Assembly: GCA_002435305.1 (NCBI GenBank)
Contig: DJMH01000042.1
Span: 866 to 14,414 of the forward strand
Direction: 5' to 3'
Length of the DNA: 13,549 nt
Source: Dehalococcoidia bacterium UBA6495
GTDB lineage: Bacteria > Chloroflexota > Dehalococcoidia > Lucifugimonadales > UBA826
Shown here: positions 1 to 7,115 of the stretch, piece after piece
Numbering within the stretch: the first letter of the stretch is position 1
How the letters are laid out: each line of letters begins with the position of its first letter
Notes under the pieces: model-generated
The model's input: the letters and a program-made list of their open reading frames with translations, nothing else
Told to the model about the DNA's origin: nothing
Database searches by the model: none
Made by a program: the position numbers and the translations under genes

Positions 1-263
1 GCACCCGGTGAAAATTCAACTAAGTTACCATCATCATCGTATTCGGCGGCCCCAATCATTGGTCCGTACTCTACGAAACTTCCTTTGTCCAACATTTTGT
101 TGACCCGTTCTCTGACAGTGTATCTACCGCCACTATGCTGTCGCTTTATTCTTTCGGCACCTCCCATTTCTTGACCTAGAGCAGTTATATAGTCTATGTC
201 TTCAAGAGCCTTTTCCCAGGGCATACCTGGTTTCCAAGTTTCTCTATTTGGGTCTATAGGCAT
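1..263 (-). CDS. Acyl-CoA carboxylase carboxyltransferase (beta) subunit, N-terminal fragment
   Basis: This is the first 87 codons of a biotin-dependent carboxyltransferase of the propionyl-/methylmalonyl-CoA type; the rest lies beyond the left edge. I translated the reverse complement by hand. It opens MPIDPNRETW and continues through a segment with RIKRQHSGGRYTVRERV (about residues 43-59) and then LDKGSFVEYG, the classic N-terminus of the crotonase-fold carboxyltransferase family, in which the Gly-Arg/Arg-Glu-Arg stretch precedes the acyl-CoA site. By family knowledge the enzyme moves CO2 from carboxybiotin to an acyl-CoA. The ATG at 263 is preceded by GGAGG with about 5 nt spacing, which supports this start. 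The gene sits 42 bp downstream of the biotin carrier gene and is surely co-transcribed with it. The acyl-CoA substrate cannot be told from the fragment; propionyl-CoA is only the commonest option. Confidence 0.85.
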   Translation of the reverse strand, partial: MPIDPNRETWKPGMPWEKALEDIDYITALGQEMGGAERIKRQHSGGRYTVRERVNKMLDKGSFVEYGPMIGAAEYDDDGNLVEFSPG

Positions 264-305
264 TAGATCCTCCAGTTAAAACATGTATGGTTTGAGAAAT
301 TAAGA

Positions 306-527
306 TTAGATTTCGATTGTCATAAGTAAGTTTTCTTCACTGACGTTCCGGTCCTCTTCCACCTCAATAGAAGTTACAGTGCCATTAACTTCAGAAAAGA
401 TCTCATTTTCCATTTTCATAGATTCAATAACAATTAAGAGATCTCCCTCAGAAACGGATTGTCCAACTTCAACCGATATTTCAATAACTTGTCCGGTCAT
501 GGGGGAATTAACCTGATGTCCAGCCAT
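306..527 (-). CDS. Stand-alone biotin carboxyl carrier protein (biotinyl/lipoyl domain)
   Basis: This 73-residue protein is a single biotinyl domain that would shuttle carboxybiotin between a biotin carboxylase and a carboxyltransferase. The hallmark ESMKMEN lies at residues 35-41, so Lys38 is the expected biotinylated residue, flanked by the two Met typical of biotin rather than lipoyl carriers. The preceding SPMTGQV segment (8-14) and the GQSVSEGD turn (22-29) are the usual hammerhead features. There is none of the Pro/Ala-rich N-terminal extension of AccB, so this is the minimal carrier form found in multi-subunit acyl-CoA carboxylases. The ATG at 527 has an AGGAG about 9 nt upstream. It lies between the CoA-transferase pair and the carboxyltransferase. 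No biotin carboxylase gene is visible; it may follow beyond the left edge. Confidence 0.93.
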   Translation of the reverse strand: MAGHQVNSPMTGQVIEISVEVGQSVSEGDLLIVIESMKMENEIFSEVNGTVTSIEVEEDRNVSEENLLMTIEI

Positions 528-553
528 TACATATTTCTCCTGTTTTAGACAGT

Positions 554-1747
554 TTATCGGAATAAAACTGTGCCTTCTTTTTCTAATGCCTCACAATCGT
601 CACTAGTGTACCCCAGTAATTCCATCAAGATCTCTTTGCTGCTTTCACCTACGTCTTCCGTTGTTTTCCAACCCGACATACTCGTGAAATTACCTCGAAT
701 GGATTGCCCGTCATATCGCTTTACCCCAAACAGAGGTTCATCCATATCGGCGAAAAATTCACGTTTGTTTAAATGCGTATCTGATAGTAACTGTCTGTTA
801 TTTGAAACTACACCGGCTGCGATTCCTCTATTTTGAAGTTGAAACATGACCTCTTTAGAATCCTTAGAGGCAAACCAGTCAGATATATGGGTGTCGATCA
901 TTTTTTCATCTTTCTTACGGTTTTCAAAAACACGATAGTCTTCTGAGCCTAAAATAGGGTTATCTATGATTTCAGTCAAAGTCTTCCAGGACTCTTCATT
1001 AGTTATCGAAATAGAGATCCATTGATCCTCTCCTCTCGTTTTATAGGCTCCGTGAGGAGAATAATGTTCACTTTTATTTCCATTAATTGTTGGTTCATAC
1101 CCATTTGAAGAATTAGCAGCAAAAAATTCCCCCAAATTGCAAGCTGGGCTGGCCGCTAAGGCGATATCGATAAATTGACCAGTGCCGGTGATATTTCGAT
1201 GTCTGAGAGCAGTTAAAAGAATTCCCATCGCATTCAAACCGGAGATTGGATCCCCGTAAGCGATACCAGTGGAAATAGGTAGGGAAGAGTCATAACCTAT
1301 CAATCCTGGAATACCCGCCAAAGCCTCAGCTGTAGTACCGAAGGCCGGGTATTCAGAATACGGTCCTTCCAGCCCAAACCCAGGCATAGAACACATGATT
1401 ATATGTGGGTTAATTCTGGCCAAGGTTTCATAAGTTATGTTTAAATTGCGCATTACCCTAGGACGAAAATTTTCGATGATTACGTCGGAGATTGCAGTGA
1501 GTTCCAAAAATATATTTCTTCCATCGGTTTTATCAAGCCGCAGGCCAATATTTTTCTTGTTCCTGTTGAGCTTAGAATTAAGGCCGTTCGGGCTTACCAA
1601 GGGCACTCTTGGGTCGGAAATTTTTAAAACACTGGCTCCATAATCCCCATATATCCGGGTTGCCAATGGCCCTGCCCAAACCCTGGTCAGATCTAGCACT
1701 CTAAGGCCGGCTAGGCTCCCTTGTATTTTTTCTCCTTTGGGGATCAC
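554..1747 (-). CDS. Family III CoA-transferase (CaiB/BaiF), second of a pair
   Basis: This 397-residue CaiB/BaiF CoA-transferase moves CoA between carboxylic acids through an enzyme-bound anhydride. The N-terminal GLRVLDLTRVWAGP (about 14-27) is the family signature. The segment TGIAYGDPISGLNAMG (160-175), followed by LRHRNITGTGQFIDI (181-195), carries the expected catalytic Asp at D166. The length is normal for the family. The start is a GTG at 1747 that overlaps the stop of the upstream CoA-transferase gene by 4 bp (GTGA), which points to translational coupling; a weak purine-rich AGAGGT lies about 10 nt upstream. It ends with TAA 26 bp before the biotin carrier gene. The sequence is clearly different from its neighbour, so this is an old paralogue pair or a hetero-oligomer rather than a recent duplication. 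The acid substrate is unknown. Confidence 0.92.
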   Translation of the reverse strand: MIPKGEKIQGSLAGLRVLDLTRVWAGPLATRIYGDYGASVLKISDPRVPLVSPNGLNSKLNRNKKNIGLRLDKTDGRNIFLELTAISDVIIENFRPRVMRNLNITYETLARINPHIIMCSMPGFGLEGPYSEYPAFGTTAEALAGIPGLIGYDSSLPISTGIAYGDPISGLNAMGILLTALRHRNITGTGQFIDIALAASPACNLGEFFAANSSNGYEPTINGNKSEHYSPHGAYKTRGEDQWISISITNEESWKTLTEIIDNPILGSEDYRVFENRKKDEKMIDTHISDWFASKDSKEVMFQLQNRGIAAGVVSNNRQLLSDTHLNKREFFADMDEPLFGVKRYDGQSIRGNFTSMSGWKTTEDVGESSKEILMELLGYTSDDCEALEKEGTVLFR

Positions 1748-2919
1748 GAACCTATTACCTCTGAGGTATGCTCACCTAACAGCGGGGCACGGGATACATG
1801 GGGAATCATATCGACAGTTTTAAAGGGAAAAGTTGGAAAACGTGCCTTGCCTGTTATCGGGTGATCGATTTCTGTGAATAGACCTCTATGTAAAAATTGT
1901 TCATCTTTTAAAACCTCAGATATCCCCAAAACCGGGGCTGTTGGCAATTCCCACGTTTCCGAGGCTTCCACCATAACCTCATGTCTCGTCCTTTCCCCAA
2001 CCCATTCCCTGAGTAATGAATCCAAATAAATTGCTAAGGAGCGCCTTCCTGAACGAGTGGCGTATTGTGGGTCTTTGAGAAACTCCTCTTTGCCAATCAT
2101 GATACACAATCTTTCCCATTGATCCTCCGTCGATATTCCAAAGCAAATATGCCCATCGACGCATTCAATTGTTGTGATCCCGTAATTTGCGAAAGCACTT
2201 TCCCTTTGCCAAAGGTTACCGTTTCTGTTTCTTATAAATCCTTCGTAAGTTTCCATTTCCATGGTGAATTGGTGAAGGGTGGCTAATGTTTCCATCATGG
2301 CCACCTCAACAAATTGCCCTGTCCCTGTGTGATCTCTTTCCCATAAGGCTATTTGAACAGCTCCATTTCCGTTAAGACCCGTGAGGTAGTCAGGCTGATG
2401 GCCGGGAAGCATTAGAGGCTCCTTGCCAGGTAACCCAGTCAAGTATAGGTAGCCACCGAGGGCTAATTGGATTATAGGCGTCGAAGTGAAACGGGAATAG
2501 GGTCCAGAAAGCCCAAAGGGGGTTAGACTAATTTCGATTAGCGAGGAATCTAATTTGGTGAATCTGTCTTTTTCTATACCGTTTAATACTCGCGAGGGAA
2601 TATCCCAGTCCTCAATCAGTATGTCAGCCTCCGAAACAAGATCTGTGAGCTTTGAAACCCCTTTTGGTACAGATAAATCCAACAAAACACTCCTTTTACC
2701 GGAATTGTTGTATTGATATGTTGCACTTGATTCGATATTTTCATCATCGCCGAGAAAAGGTCCTATGCTCCTGGACCAATCCCCTGCGGGGGGCTCTATT
2801 TTGACAACATCAGCCCCAAAAGCTGCAAGTATCCGACCACAATGAGGCCCAGCTACACCTTGGGCAACCTCAATCACCTTTAATCCCGCTAGCGGCAAGG
2901 ATTGCCTTGATTTATCCAA
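1744..2919 (-). CDS. Family III CoA-transferase (CaiB/BaiF), first of a pair
   Basis: This 391-residue CaiB/BaiF family CoA-transferase is the first gene of the minus-strand operon. The N-terminus LPLAGLKVIEVAQGVAGP (8-25) and the segment FGADVVKIEPP (34-44) are typical of the family. The catalytic Asp is D177 in LPGHQPDYLTGLNG (171-184), followed by ERDHTGTGQFVEV (194-206). The start is uncertain. There is no ATG before residue 170, and an in-frame TAA lies 18 nt upstream of the TTG at 2919. That TTG has AAGGT 6 nt upstream. A second TTG (codon 8, 2896-2898) also has AAGG 6 nt upstream and would begin right at the conserved domain. I keep the longer form. The gene overlaps the next CoA-transferase by 4 bp. 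Retention of the Asp in both proteins suggests two active subunits or two enzymes acting on different acids. Confidence 0.9.
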   Translation of the reverse strand: MDKSRQSLPLAGLKVIEVAQGVAGPHCGRILAAFGADVVKIEPPAGDWSRSIGPFLGDDENIESSATYQYNNSGKRSVLLDLSVPKGVSKLTDLVSEADILIEDWDIPSRVLNGIEKDRFTKLDSSLIEISLTPFGLSGPYSRFTSTPIIQLALGGYLYLTGLPGKEPLMLPGHQPDYLTGLNGNGAVQIALWERDHTGTGQFVEVAMMETLATLHQFTMEMETYEGFIRNRNGNLWQRESAFANYGITTIECVDGHICFGISTEDQWERLCIMIGKEEFLKDPQYATRSGRRSLAIYLDSLLREWVGERTRHEVMVEASETWELPTAPVLGISEVLKDEQFLHRGLFTEIDHPITGKARFPTFPFKTVDMIPHVSRAPLLGEHTSEVIGS

Positions 2920-2960
2920 GGGGTGACCTTGAAATTAATGTCTGATTATTTGCTGGATAC

Positions 2961-2989
2961 ATAGCAGCAGATATTACATAAATGTTCAA
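2961..2989 (-). promoter_or_regulatory. Candidate sigma70-type promoter for the CoA-transferase/carboxylase operon
   Basis: On the minus strand a TTGAAC box (2984-2989) is followed after exactly 17 nt by TGCTAT (2961-2966). These match the -35 and -10 consensus at 5 and 4 of 6 positions. Transcription would begin near 2954, about 35 nt before the TTG start of the first CoA-transferase. The call rests on box match, spacing and placement only; AT-rich DNA gives chance matches. Confidence 0.4.
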
Positions 2990-3059
2990 AAGATTGCTTG
3001 ACTCCTGCCCTATTAAACCAGAGTTGTATTACCCTAAATAAAATAGTACTTTACCTTTC

Positions 3060-5048
3060 ATGCTTTTCCTAAAAACCATCTCGATCCAGAGGATTGAGAT
3101 CCTGGGTCTACTGTTGGTGATCTTTTTCGCAGTGTCCCTGCGATTTTACGAACTCGACCGCGGGTATTCAGGGCTAGGAATTTATTCGGCCACATCTTTA
3201 AATACAGGTACATCTCTTCACAATTGGTTTTTCCCCAGCATTTTTGTCGATGGGTCTATTATTGCCGACAAACCACCACTCTTTTTCTGGGTACAGGGTC
3301 TATTTTTAAAAATTCTCGGCCCGATAAATATGGCCCTTAGGTTACCGGCGGCTCTGTGTGGAACATTTTGCGTAGTATTGCTGTATTTGATTTTGAGAAG
3401 GACCTACGGAGTTTTAACTGCATTTGCCGGAGGATTATTTCTTGCAATAGCACCGATTGACGTCAATTTCTCAAGGGGTGTTTTCTTGGAACCCCTTACC
3501 ACCGCACTAATATTACTCTCGATATTTATGCTACTTATTGGAGTTGAAAGAAAGCAGGTTAAATTCATTTACATAGCTTCAGCTGTCATTGGAATTGCCT
3601 TCATGTCGAAACTTTGGCAGGGCTTACTTCCTGTGCCGGCGCTTGCAGTTTTTGTGATTATCTTGCGCTGGGAAGCGTGGGGGAGATTTCTTAAGACTGC
3701 AACTGTTGCCTTCGTCATTTTCATCATTACAGCTCTAGTTTGGCCGACGCTCGTTTGGCTATTTGATTCCCACTATGACGCGGTGATGCATTCAGAAAAT
3801 ATATGGGACATGATTTTTGGATGGAATCTATTCGATCGATTTGGTGGCCTGCAGTATGGTTCGACCCATGACCCTAGTTGGTTTTGGTTTTTAACCGGGC
3901 CAATGCAGATATTCTTAGGTATCACATTTATACCCCTAGCTGTGCTTGGTGGGCTGAAGACTGTATATGATTTGCCAGCTAAAATATTTTCAAAGACCAG
4001 CAGTAAAGAAAAATTAGTCCCATGTATTGGTCTTATATGGCTCATGTGGTTGTTAATCTGCATAGTCGGGTTTGGTGGAGCCACTGTGCGATTATCGAGC
4101 TACTGGGCCTCTGCGGTCCCTGCAATTTGTGCTTTGTCTGCAATCGGAATGGTGGGATTAATCAAAGATCGTCAGGGGCACTCACAGTGGTATCGTGCTA
4201 TTTCGTACACGGTACTTATGGTCGGGCTTCTTTATATTTCCAACGCCTTATCCAATGTAGTACCCCTATGGATAGGATATAAATATCTCAGTTACCTGTG
4301 CCTGCTCAGTGCTATCATTTTCCCTATTTTTCTATTTTTCAAACCGGGGGTTGATTCAAACCATTACTCAACAGGGGAGAGAGTTTTAAGCAATGGTCTT
4401 TTGATTACTTTCGCACTCATCCTTGTTTCCAATCTTTCCATTACTTTCTACAATCTTACCAATCCACGAGATGATACTTTAGGTCGAATTGGATTTGATC
4501 AAATGCCTGTAAGCTTCGGTGGAGGAGGAAGAGACTATAAAGTGGATCCTAAAATAGAACGGGCCCGACTTCGAGGAACAGTGATTACGGCGATTGTTCG
4601 GGCGGAACCTCATGATTTAACCGAAGCCATTGAATATATCTATCGTAGATATAAAGAAGGAGAAGGGTCAGGTAGATATCTTATGGCTACTGATTCCTAC
4701 AATACGGCAGCGAAAGTCGCCTATCATGCGGCAGAATTTTCACCACATATTCCTCGCTTACCAATTCTCCCGATATATTCAGAATATCAAGATACTTGGA
4801 TCACTTCTCTGGAAGATCTCGAAAAAATATCTGATGATGGGGATTTGAAATTTATTCTAACCTCCAAAGATATGCAGACGATGAATTTTGAATTTTGGAC
4901 TTGGCTGTCCGGAAATGCTGAAGATGTGACGATCGTGTCAGGGCTGCCTTATTATGGTGAGATCCGCCTTTTTAAGCTCATGGAGGAGGATTCCAAATAT
5001 AGAGGCTATTCCCAATGGCTCGAACGTAATCAAGCAGCCAGCCGGTAA
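3060..5048 (+). CDS. YkcA/YkcB-like membrane glycosyltransferase (PMT/ArnT superfamily)
   Basis: This 662-residue polytopic protein is a GT-C fold glycosyltransferase, which by family knowledge uses a polyprenyl-phosphate sugar donor on the outer face of the membrane. The first hydrophobic helix spans about 12-27. The following extracytoplasmic loop holds SLHNWFF (52-58) and DKPPLFFWVQ (70-79), close to the pattern of Bacillus YkcA/YkcB-type putative mannosyltransferases. It lacks the Asp-Glu pair usual in ArnT, where it reads LDRGYSGLGIYS. I count roughly ten further hydrophobic segments up to about residue 465. The remaining ~200 residues are soluble and include YLMATDSYNTAAKVAYHAAE, which resembles the YkcB C-terminal domain. 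The ATG at 3060 has no visible Shine-Dalgarno sequence, so translation may be leaderless or weak. The acceptor is unknown; cell-envelope glycan or protein glycosylation is likely. It lies upstream of the cupin-GMC genes (67 bp gap) but has no obvious functional link to them. Confidence 0.82.
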   Translation: MLFLKTISIQRIEILGLLLVIFFAVSLRFYELDRGYSGLGIYSATSLNTGTSLHNWFFPSIFVDGSIIADKPPLFFWVQGLFLKILGPINMALRLPAALCGTFCVVLLYLILRRTYGVLTAFAGGLFLAIAPIDVNFSRGVFLEPLTTALILLSIFMLLIGVERKQVKFIYIASAVIGIAFMSKLWQGLLPVPALAVFVIILRWEAWGRFLKTATVAFVIFIITALVWPTLVWLFDSHYDAVMHSENIWDMIFGWNLFDRFGGLQYGSTHDPSWFWFLTGPMQIFLGITFIPLAVLGGLKTVYDLPAKIFSKTSSKEKLVPCIGLIWLMWLLICIVGFGGATVRLSSYWASAVPAICALSAIGMVGLIKDRQGHSQWYRAISYTVLMVGLLYISNALSNVVPLWIGYKYLSYLCLLSAIIFPIFLFFKPGVDSNHYSTGERVLSNGLLITFALILVSNLSITFYNLTNPRDDTLGRIGFDQMPVSFGGGGRDYKVDPKIERARLRGTVITAIVRAEPHDLTEAIEYIYRRYKEGEGSGRYLMATDSYNTAAKVAYHAAEFSPHIPRLPILPIYSEYQDTWITSLEDLEKISDDGDLKFILTSKDMQTMNFEFWTWLSGNAEDVTIVSGLPYYGEIRLFKLMEEDSKYRGYSQWLERNQAASR

Positions 5049-5115
5049 GATAGGCAAACTCTTTTTAATAAGTAAGATAATGCAGGGCAAAGGATATTTA
5101 AGTTAAGGATTTGAC

Positions 5116-5472
5116 ATGTACTTTAGGCAAACAGAAGGGAGTGATGAGAAAAAGTTTCAACGTATACATGATGGTCACGGACTCATAAAACGCCGGAATC
5201 TTTTTGGATCTTTCAGCAATCTCCCCATTCAAATTGAAATCTGGGAGTTAGATGAAGGGGTCAGTGAAGGAGATCATATTCATGGAGACGCCCGTCCACT
5301 GGAAGAAATCTATTATTTCCTGGAAGGTAGTGGGGAGATGACAATCGAAGGAGAAAAAGTTTTGGTTGAGAAAAACGATGGCTTAATGGTTCCGCCAGGG
5401 GTTGGGCATGGCATAAAAAATACCGGTGCAGGCCCCTTGAAAATGATGATTGTCTGGGGCATATCATCATAA
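5116..5472 (+). CDS. Small single-domain cupin protein
   Basis: This 118-residue protein is one conserved cupin beta-barrel. Motif 1 is GDHIHGDARPLEEIYYFLEG (52-71) with metal ligands H54, H56 and E63 or E64. Motif 2 is GLMVPPGVGHGIKN (89-102) with H98. All four expected metal-binding positions are therefore present, which argues for a metal-containing barrel rather than a dead fold. The family includes isomerases, dioxygenases, decarboxylases and plain ligand-binding proteins, and the sequence does not separate these. There is no signal peptide. The ATG has AAGGA about 8 nt upstream. It heads the tight run cupin, GMC oxidoreductase, DUF1800, NHL propeller, with a 59 bp gap to the next gene. 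I infer that it acts on the substrate or product of the GMC flavoprotein, or senses it. Confidence 0.88.
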   Translation: MYFRQTEGSDEKKFQRIHDGHGLIKRRNLFGSFSNLPIQIEIWELDEGVSEGDHIHGDARPLEEIYYFLEGSGEMTIEGEKVLVEKNDGLMVPPGVGHGIKNTGAGPLKMMIVWGISS

Positions 5473-5531
5473 AAAGAGGATCGTAACAAACCGTATGGAC
5501 ATGAGATGAATATAAAAAGGAAAGGGTTAAG

Positions 5532-7088
5532 ATGAAATATGACTTCATAATCGTCGGAGGAGGATCGGCTGGCTCAGTACTGGCCACCCGTTTGTCTGAA
5601 GATCCCAACAAGTCAATTTTGTTACTTGAAGCAGGACCTGATTATCGCACTTTTGAGGACACTCCAAATATAGTCAAATATGGAAATATTCCATGGCCCG
5701 CCTCCTATGGCCCGGAAGCCCCCGTGTGGGGGTACAAAGCCACAGCTGTATCAGGACGTGACCCTTTTGGGCTTCCTAGAGGGAAAATCATTGGAGGCTC
5801 GAGCTCCGTTAATGGCCAGGTATTCTTTCGTGGAATTCCTGAGGATTATGATGAGTGGGAAGAGTTGGGAAATAATGGCTGGTCCTATTTGGATGTTCTC
5901 CAATATTTTAGGAAATCAGAAAACGACCTAACTTTTGGCTCTGATGACTTTCACGGCAATGAAGGTCCAATCCCAGTACGTAGATATTCAGAGAATGAAC
6001 TTATGCCTTCTTCAAAAGCCTTTCTTCAGACCTGTATGAGTCAAGGCTACGAATTCACTGAAGACCAAAACCATCCTGAATCCACTGGCGTCGGCATGAA
6101 ACCATTGAACAATGTAGATGGAGTGCGGATGAGTGTTGCATTAACTTATCTCTCAATAGCCCGACATCGTTTGAATTTAACTATACGAGGGGAGGTATTT
6201 GTCCGAAAGGTAAGATTTGATGATCGTAAAGCCATCGGTGTTCAAGTGGAAAGCCAAGGAGATATCTTTAACCTAGATGCTGAGGAGATCATTCTCTGCG
6301 GGGGTGCGATAAACTCTCCACAACTACTTATGTTGTCTGGAATTGGACCCGAGCAGGCTTTAAAAGACCTGGACATAGATCTTGTGAAGGATCTTCCAGG
6401 TGTAGGAAAAAACCTTAGGGATCATCCTTCGGCTTTTCTACTGTTCGAATCATGTATGGATCAAGTAGGAGACGATCCTAAGGCCCAACAGGTTGGTATG
6501 AGGTTCACCACGCCAGGATCAGAAATTAGAAACGATATGCAAATGAGTCCTATTTTTATGACCAGTGAACATCGGCCAGACACTATTCCTTTGGACCCAG
6601 ACAAAAATTACCTCGGTTTCAGCGTGGCACTTCAAAAGGCATTGAGCAATGGGGAAATCACATTGAAATCTTCAGACCCAACGGAGCATCCAACCCTGTT
6701 TTATAACTATTTGGATCACCCGGAAGATCTACGTAGAATGAGGGAGGCTGTAAAAATTTGCCTCCGGATAACAGAAGATGAGAATTTTAAATCGATCATT
6801 AAATCAAGAATCAATCCTACTGATCTGGACGTGAGTTCTGACAAGAGTATAGATGAATGGTTGTATTCAATAGTTGGTACGCAGCATCATTCATCAGGGA
6901 CTTGTAAAATGGGCCCAGAGAACGATGATTTGGCAGTTGTAACTGAGACCGGACTTGTATACGGAGTCTATAACCTGAGAGTCGCAGACGCATCGATAAT
7001 GCCGGATGTGGTAAGGGCAAATACAAACGCCACTGTGATAATGATGGCCGAAAAAATTGCGGACGACATAATCAGTTACTCTAAATAA
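5532..7088 (+). CDS. GMC-family FAD-dependent oxidoreductase (choline dehydrogenase-like)
   Basis: This 518-residue flavoprotein oxidises an alcohol or sugar hydroxyl with FAD. The Rossmann motif VGGGSAGSVLATRLSE (8-23) starts almost at the N-terminus, with the FAD ribose-binding LLLEAG at 30-35. GMC signature 1 is around RGKIIGGSSSVNGQVFFRG (83-101) and signature 2 is GAINSPQLLMLSGIGP (258-273). The C-terminal active site has the catalytic His in QHHSSGTCKMG (451-461, most likely H453) and the Asn of ANTNAT (496-501). Length and domain order are normal for the family. There is no Tat or Sec signal, so it should be cytoplasmic. The ATG is preceded by a purine-rich AAGGAAAGGG. It is 59 bp after the cupin and 27 bp before the DUF1800 gene. 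The substrate is not readable; the nearest named relatives are choline and alcohol dehydrogenases, but calling it betA is not justified. Confidence 0.93.
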   Translation: MKYDFIIVGGGSAGSVLATRLSEDPNKSILLLEAGPDYRTFEDTPNIVKYGNIPWPASYGPEAPVWGYKATAVSGRDPFGLPRGKIIGGSSSVNGQVFFRGIPEDYDEWEELGNNGWSYLDVLQYFRKSENDLTFGSDDFHGNEGPIPVRRYSENELMPSSKAFLQTCMSQGYEFTEDQNHPESTGVGMKPLNNVDGVRMSVALTYLSIARHRLNLTIRGEVFVRKVRFDDRKAIGVQVESQGDIFNLDAEEIILCGGAINSPQLLMLSGIGPEQALKDLDIDLVKDLPGVGKNLRDHPSAFLLFESCMDQVGDDPKAQQVGMRFTTPGSEIRNDMQMSPIFMTSEHRPDTIPLDPDKNYLGFSVALQKALSNGEITLKSSDPTEHPTLFYNYLDHPEDLRRMREAVKICLRITEDENFKSIIKSRINPTDLDVSSDKSIDEWLYSIVGTQHHSSGTCKMGPENDDLAVVTETGLVYGVYNLRVADASIMPDVVRANTNATVIMMAEKIADDIISYSK

Positions 7089-7115
7089 CTAGATTTAAAT
7101 AAAGGAAGGGTTCAC

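Noticed and set aside
554..2919. Recent tandem duplication of the CoA-transferase gene
   Set aside because: The two proteins share only family motifs; their sequences outside these are too different for a recent duplication.
2998..3044. Plus-strand promoter for the glycosyltransferase (TTGACT at 2998-3003; TGTATT at 3025-3030 or TAAAAT at 3039-3044)
   Set aside because: The spacing from TTGACT is 21 nt or more, and the TAAAAT box has no matching -35 sequence. A promoter must exist somewhere here, but I cannot place it.
3773..4084. Open frame of 103 codons antisense to the glycosyltransferase
   Set aside because: Complement of membrane-helix codons in a conserved gene; no ribosome site or motif supports it.
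5053..5081. Promoter for the cupin cassette with GATAAT at 5076-5081
   Set aside because: The -10 like box matches well, but no -35 like sequence lies at 16-18 nt, so read-through from the glycosyltransferase gene is equally possible.
5261..5611. Open frame of 116 codons on the minus strand across the cupin end and GMC start
   Set aside because: It overlaps two clear genes and the ribosome site of the GMC gene, with no family resemblance.
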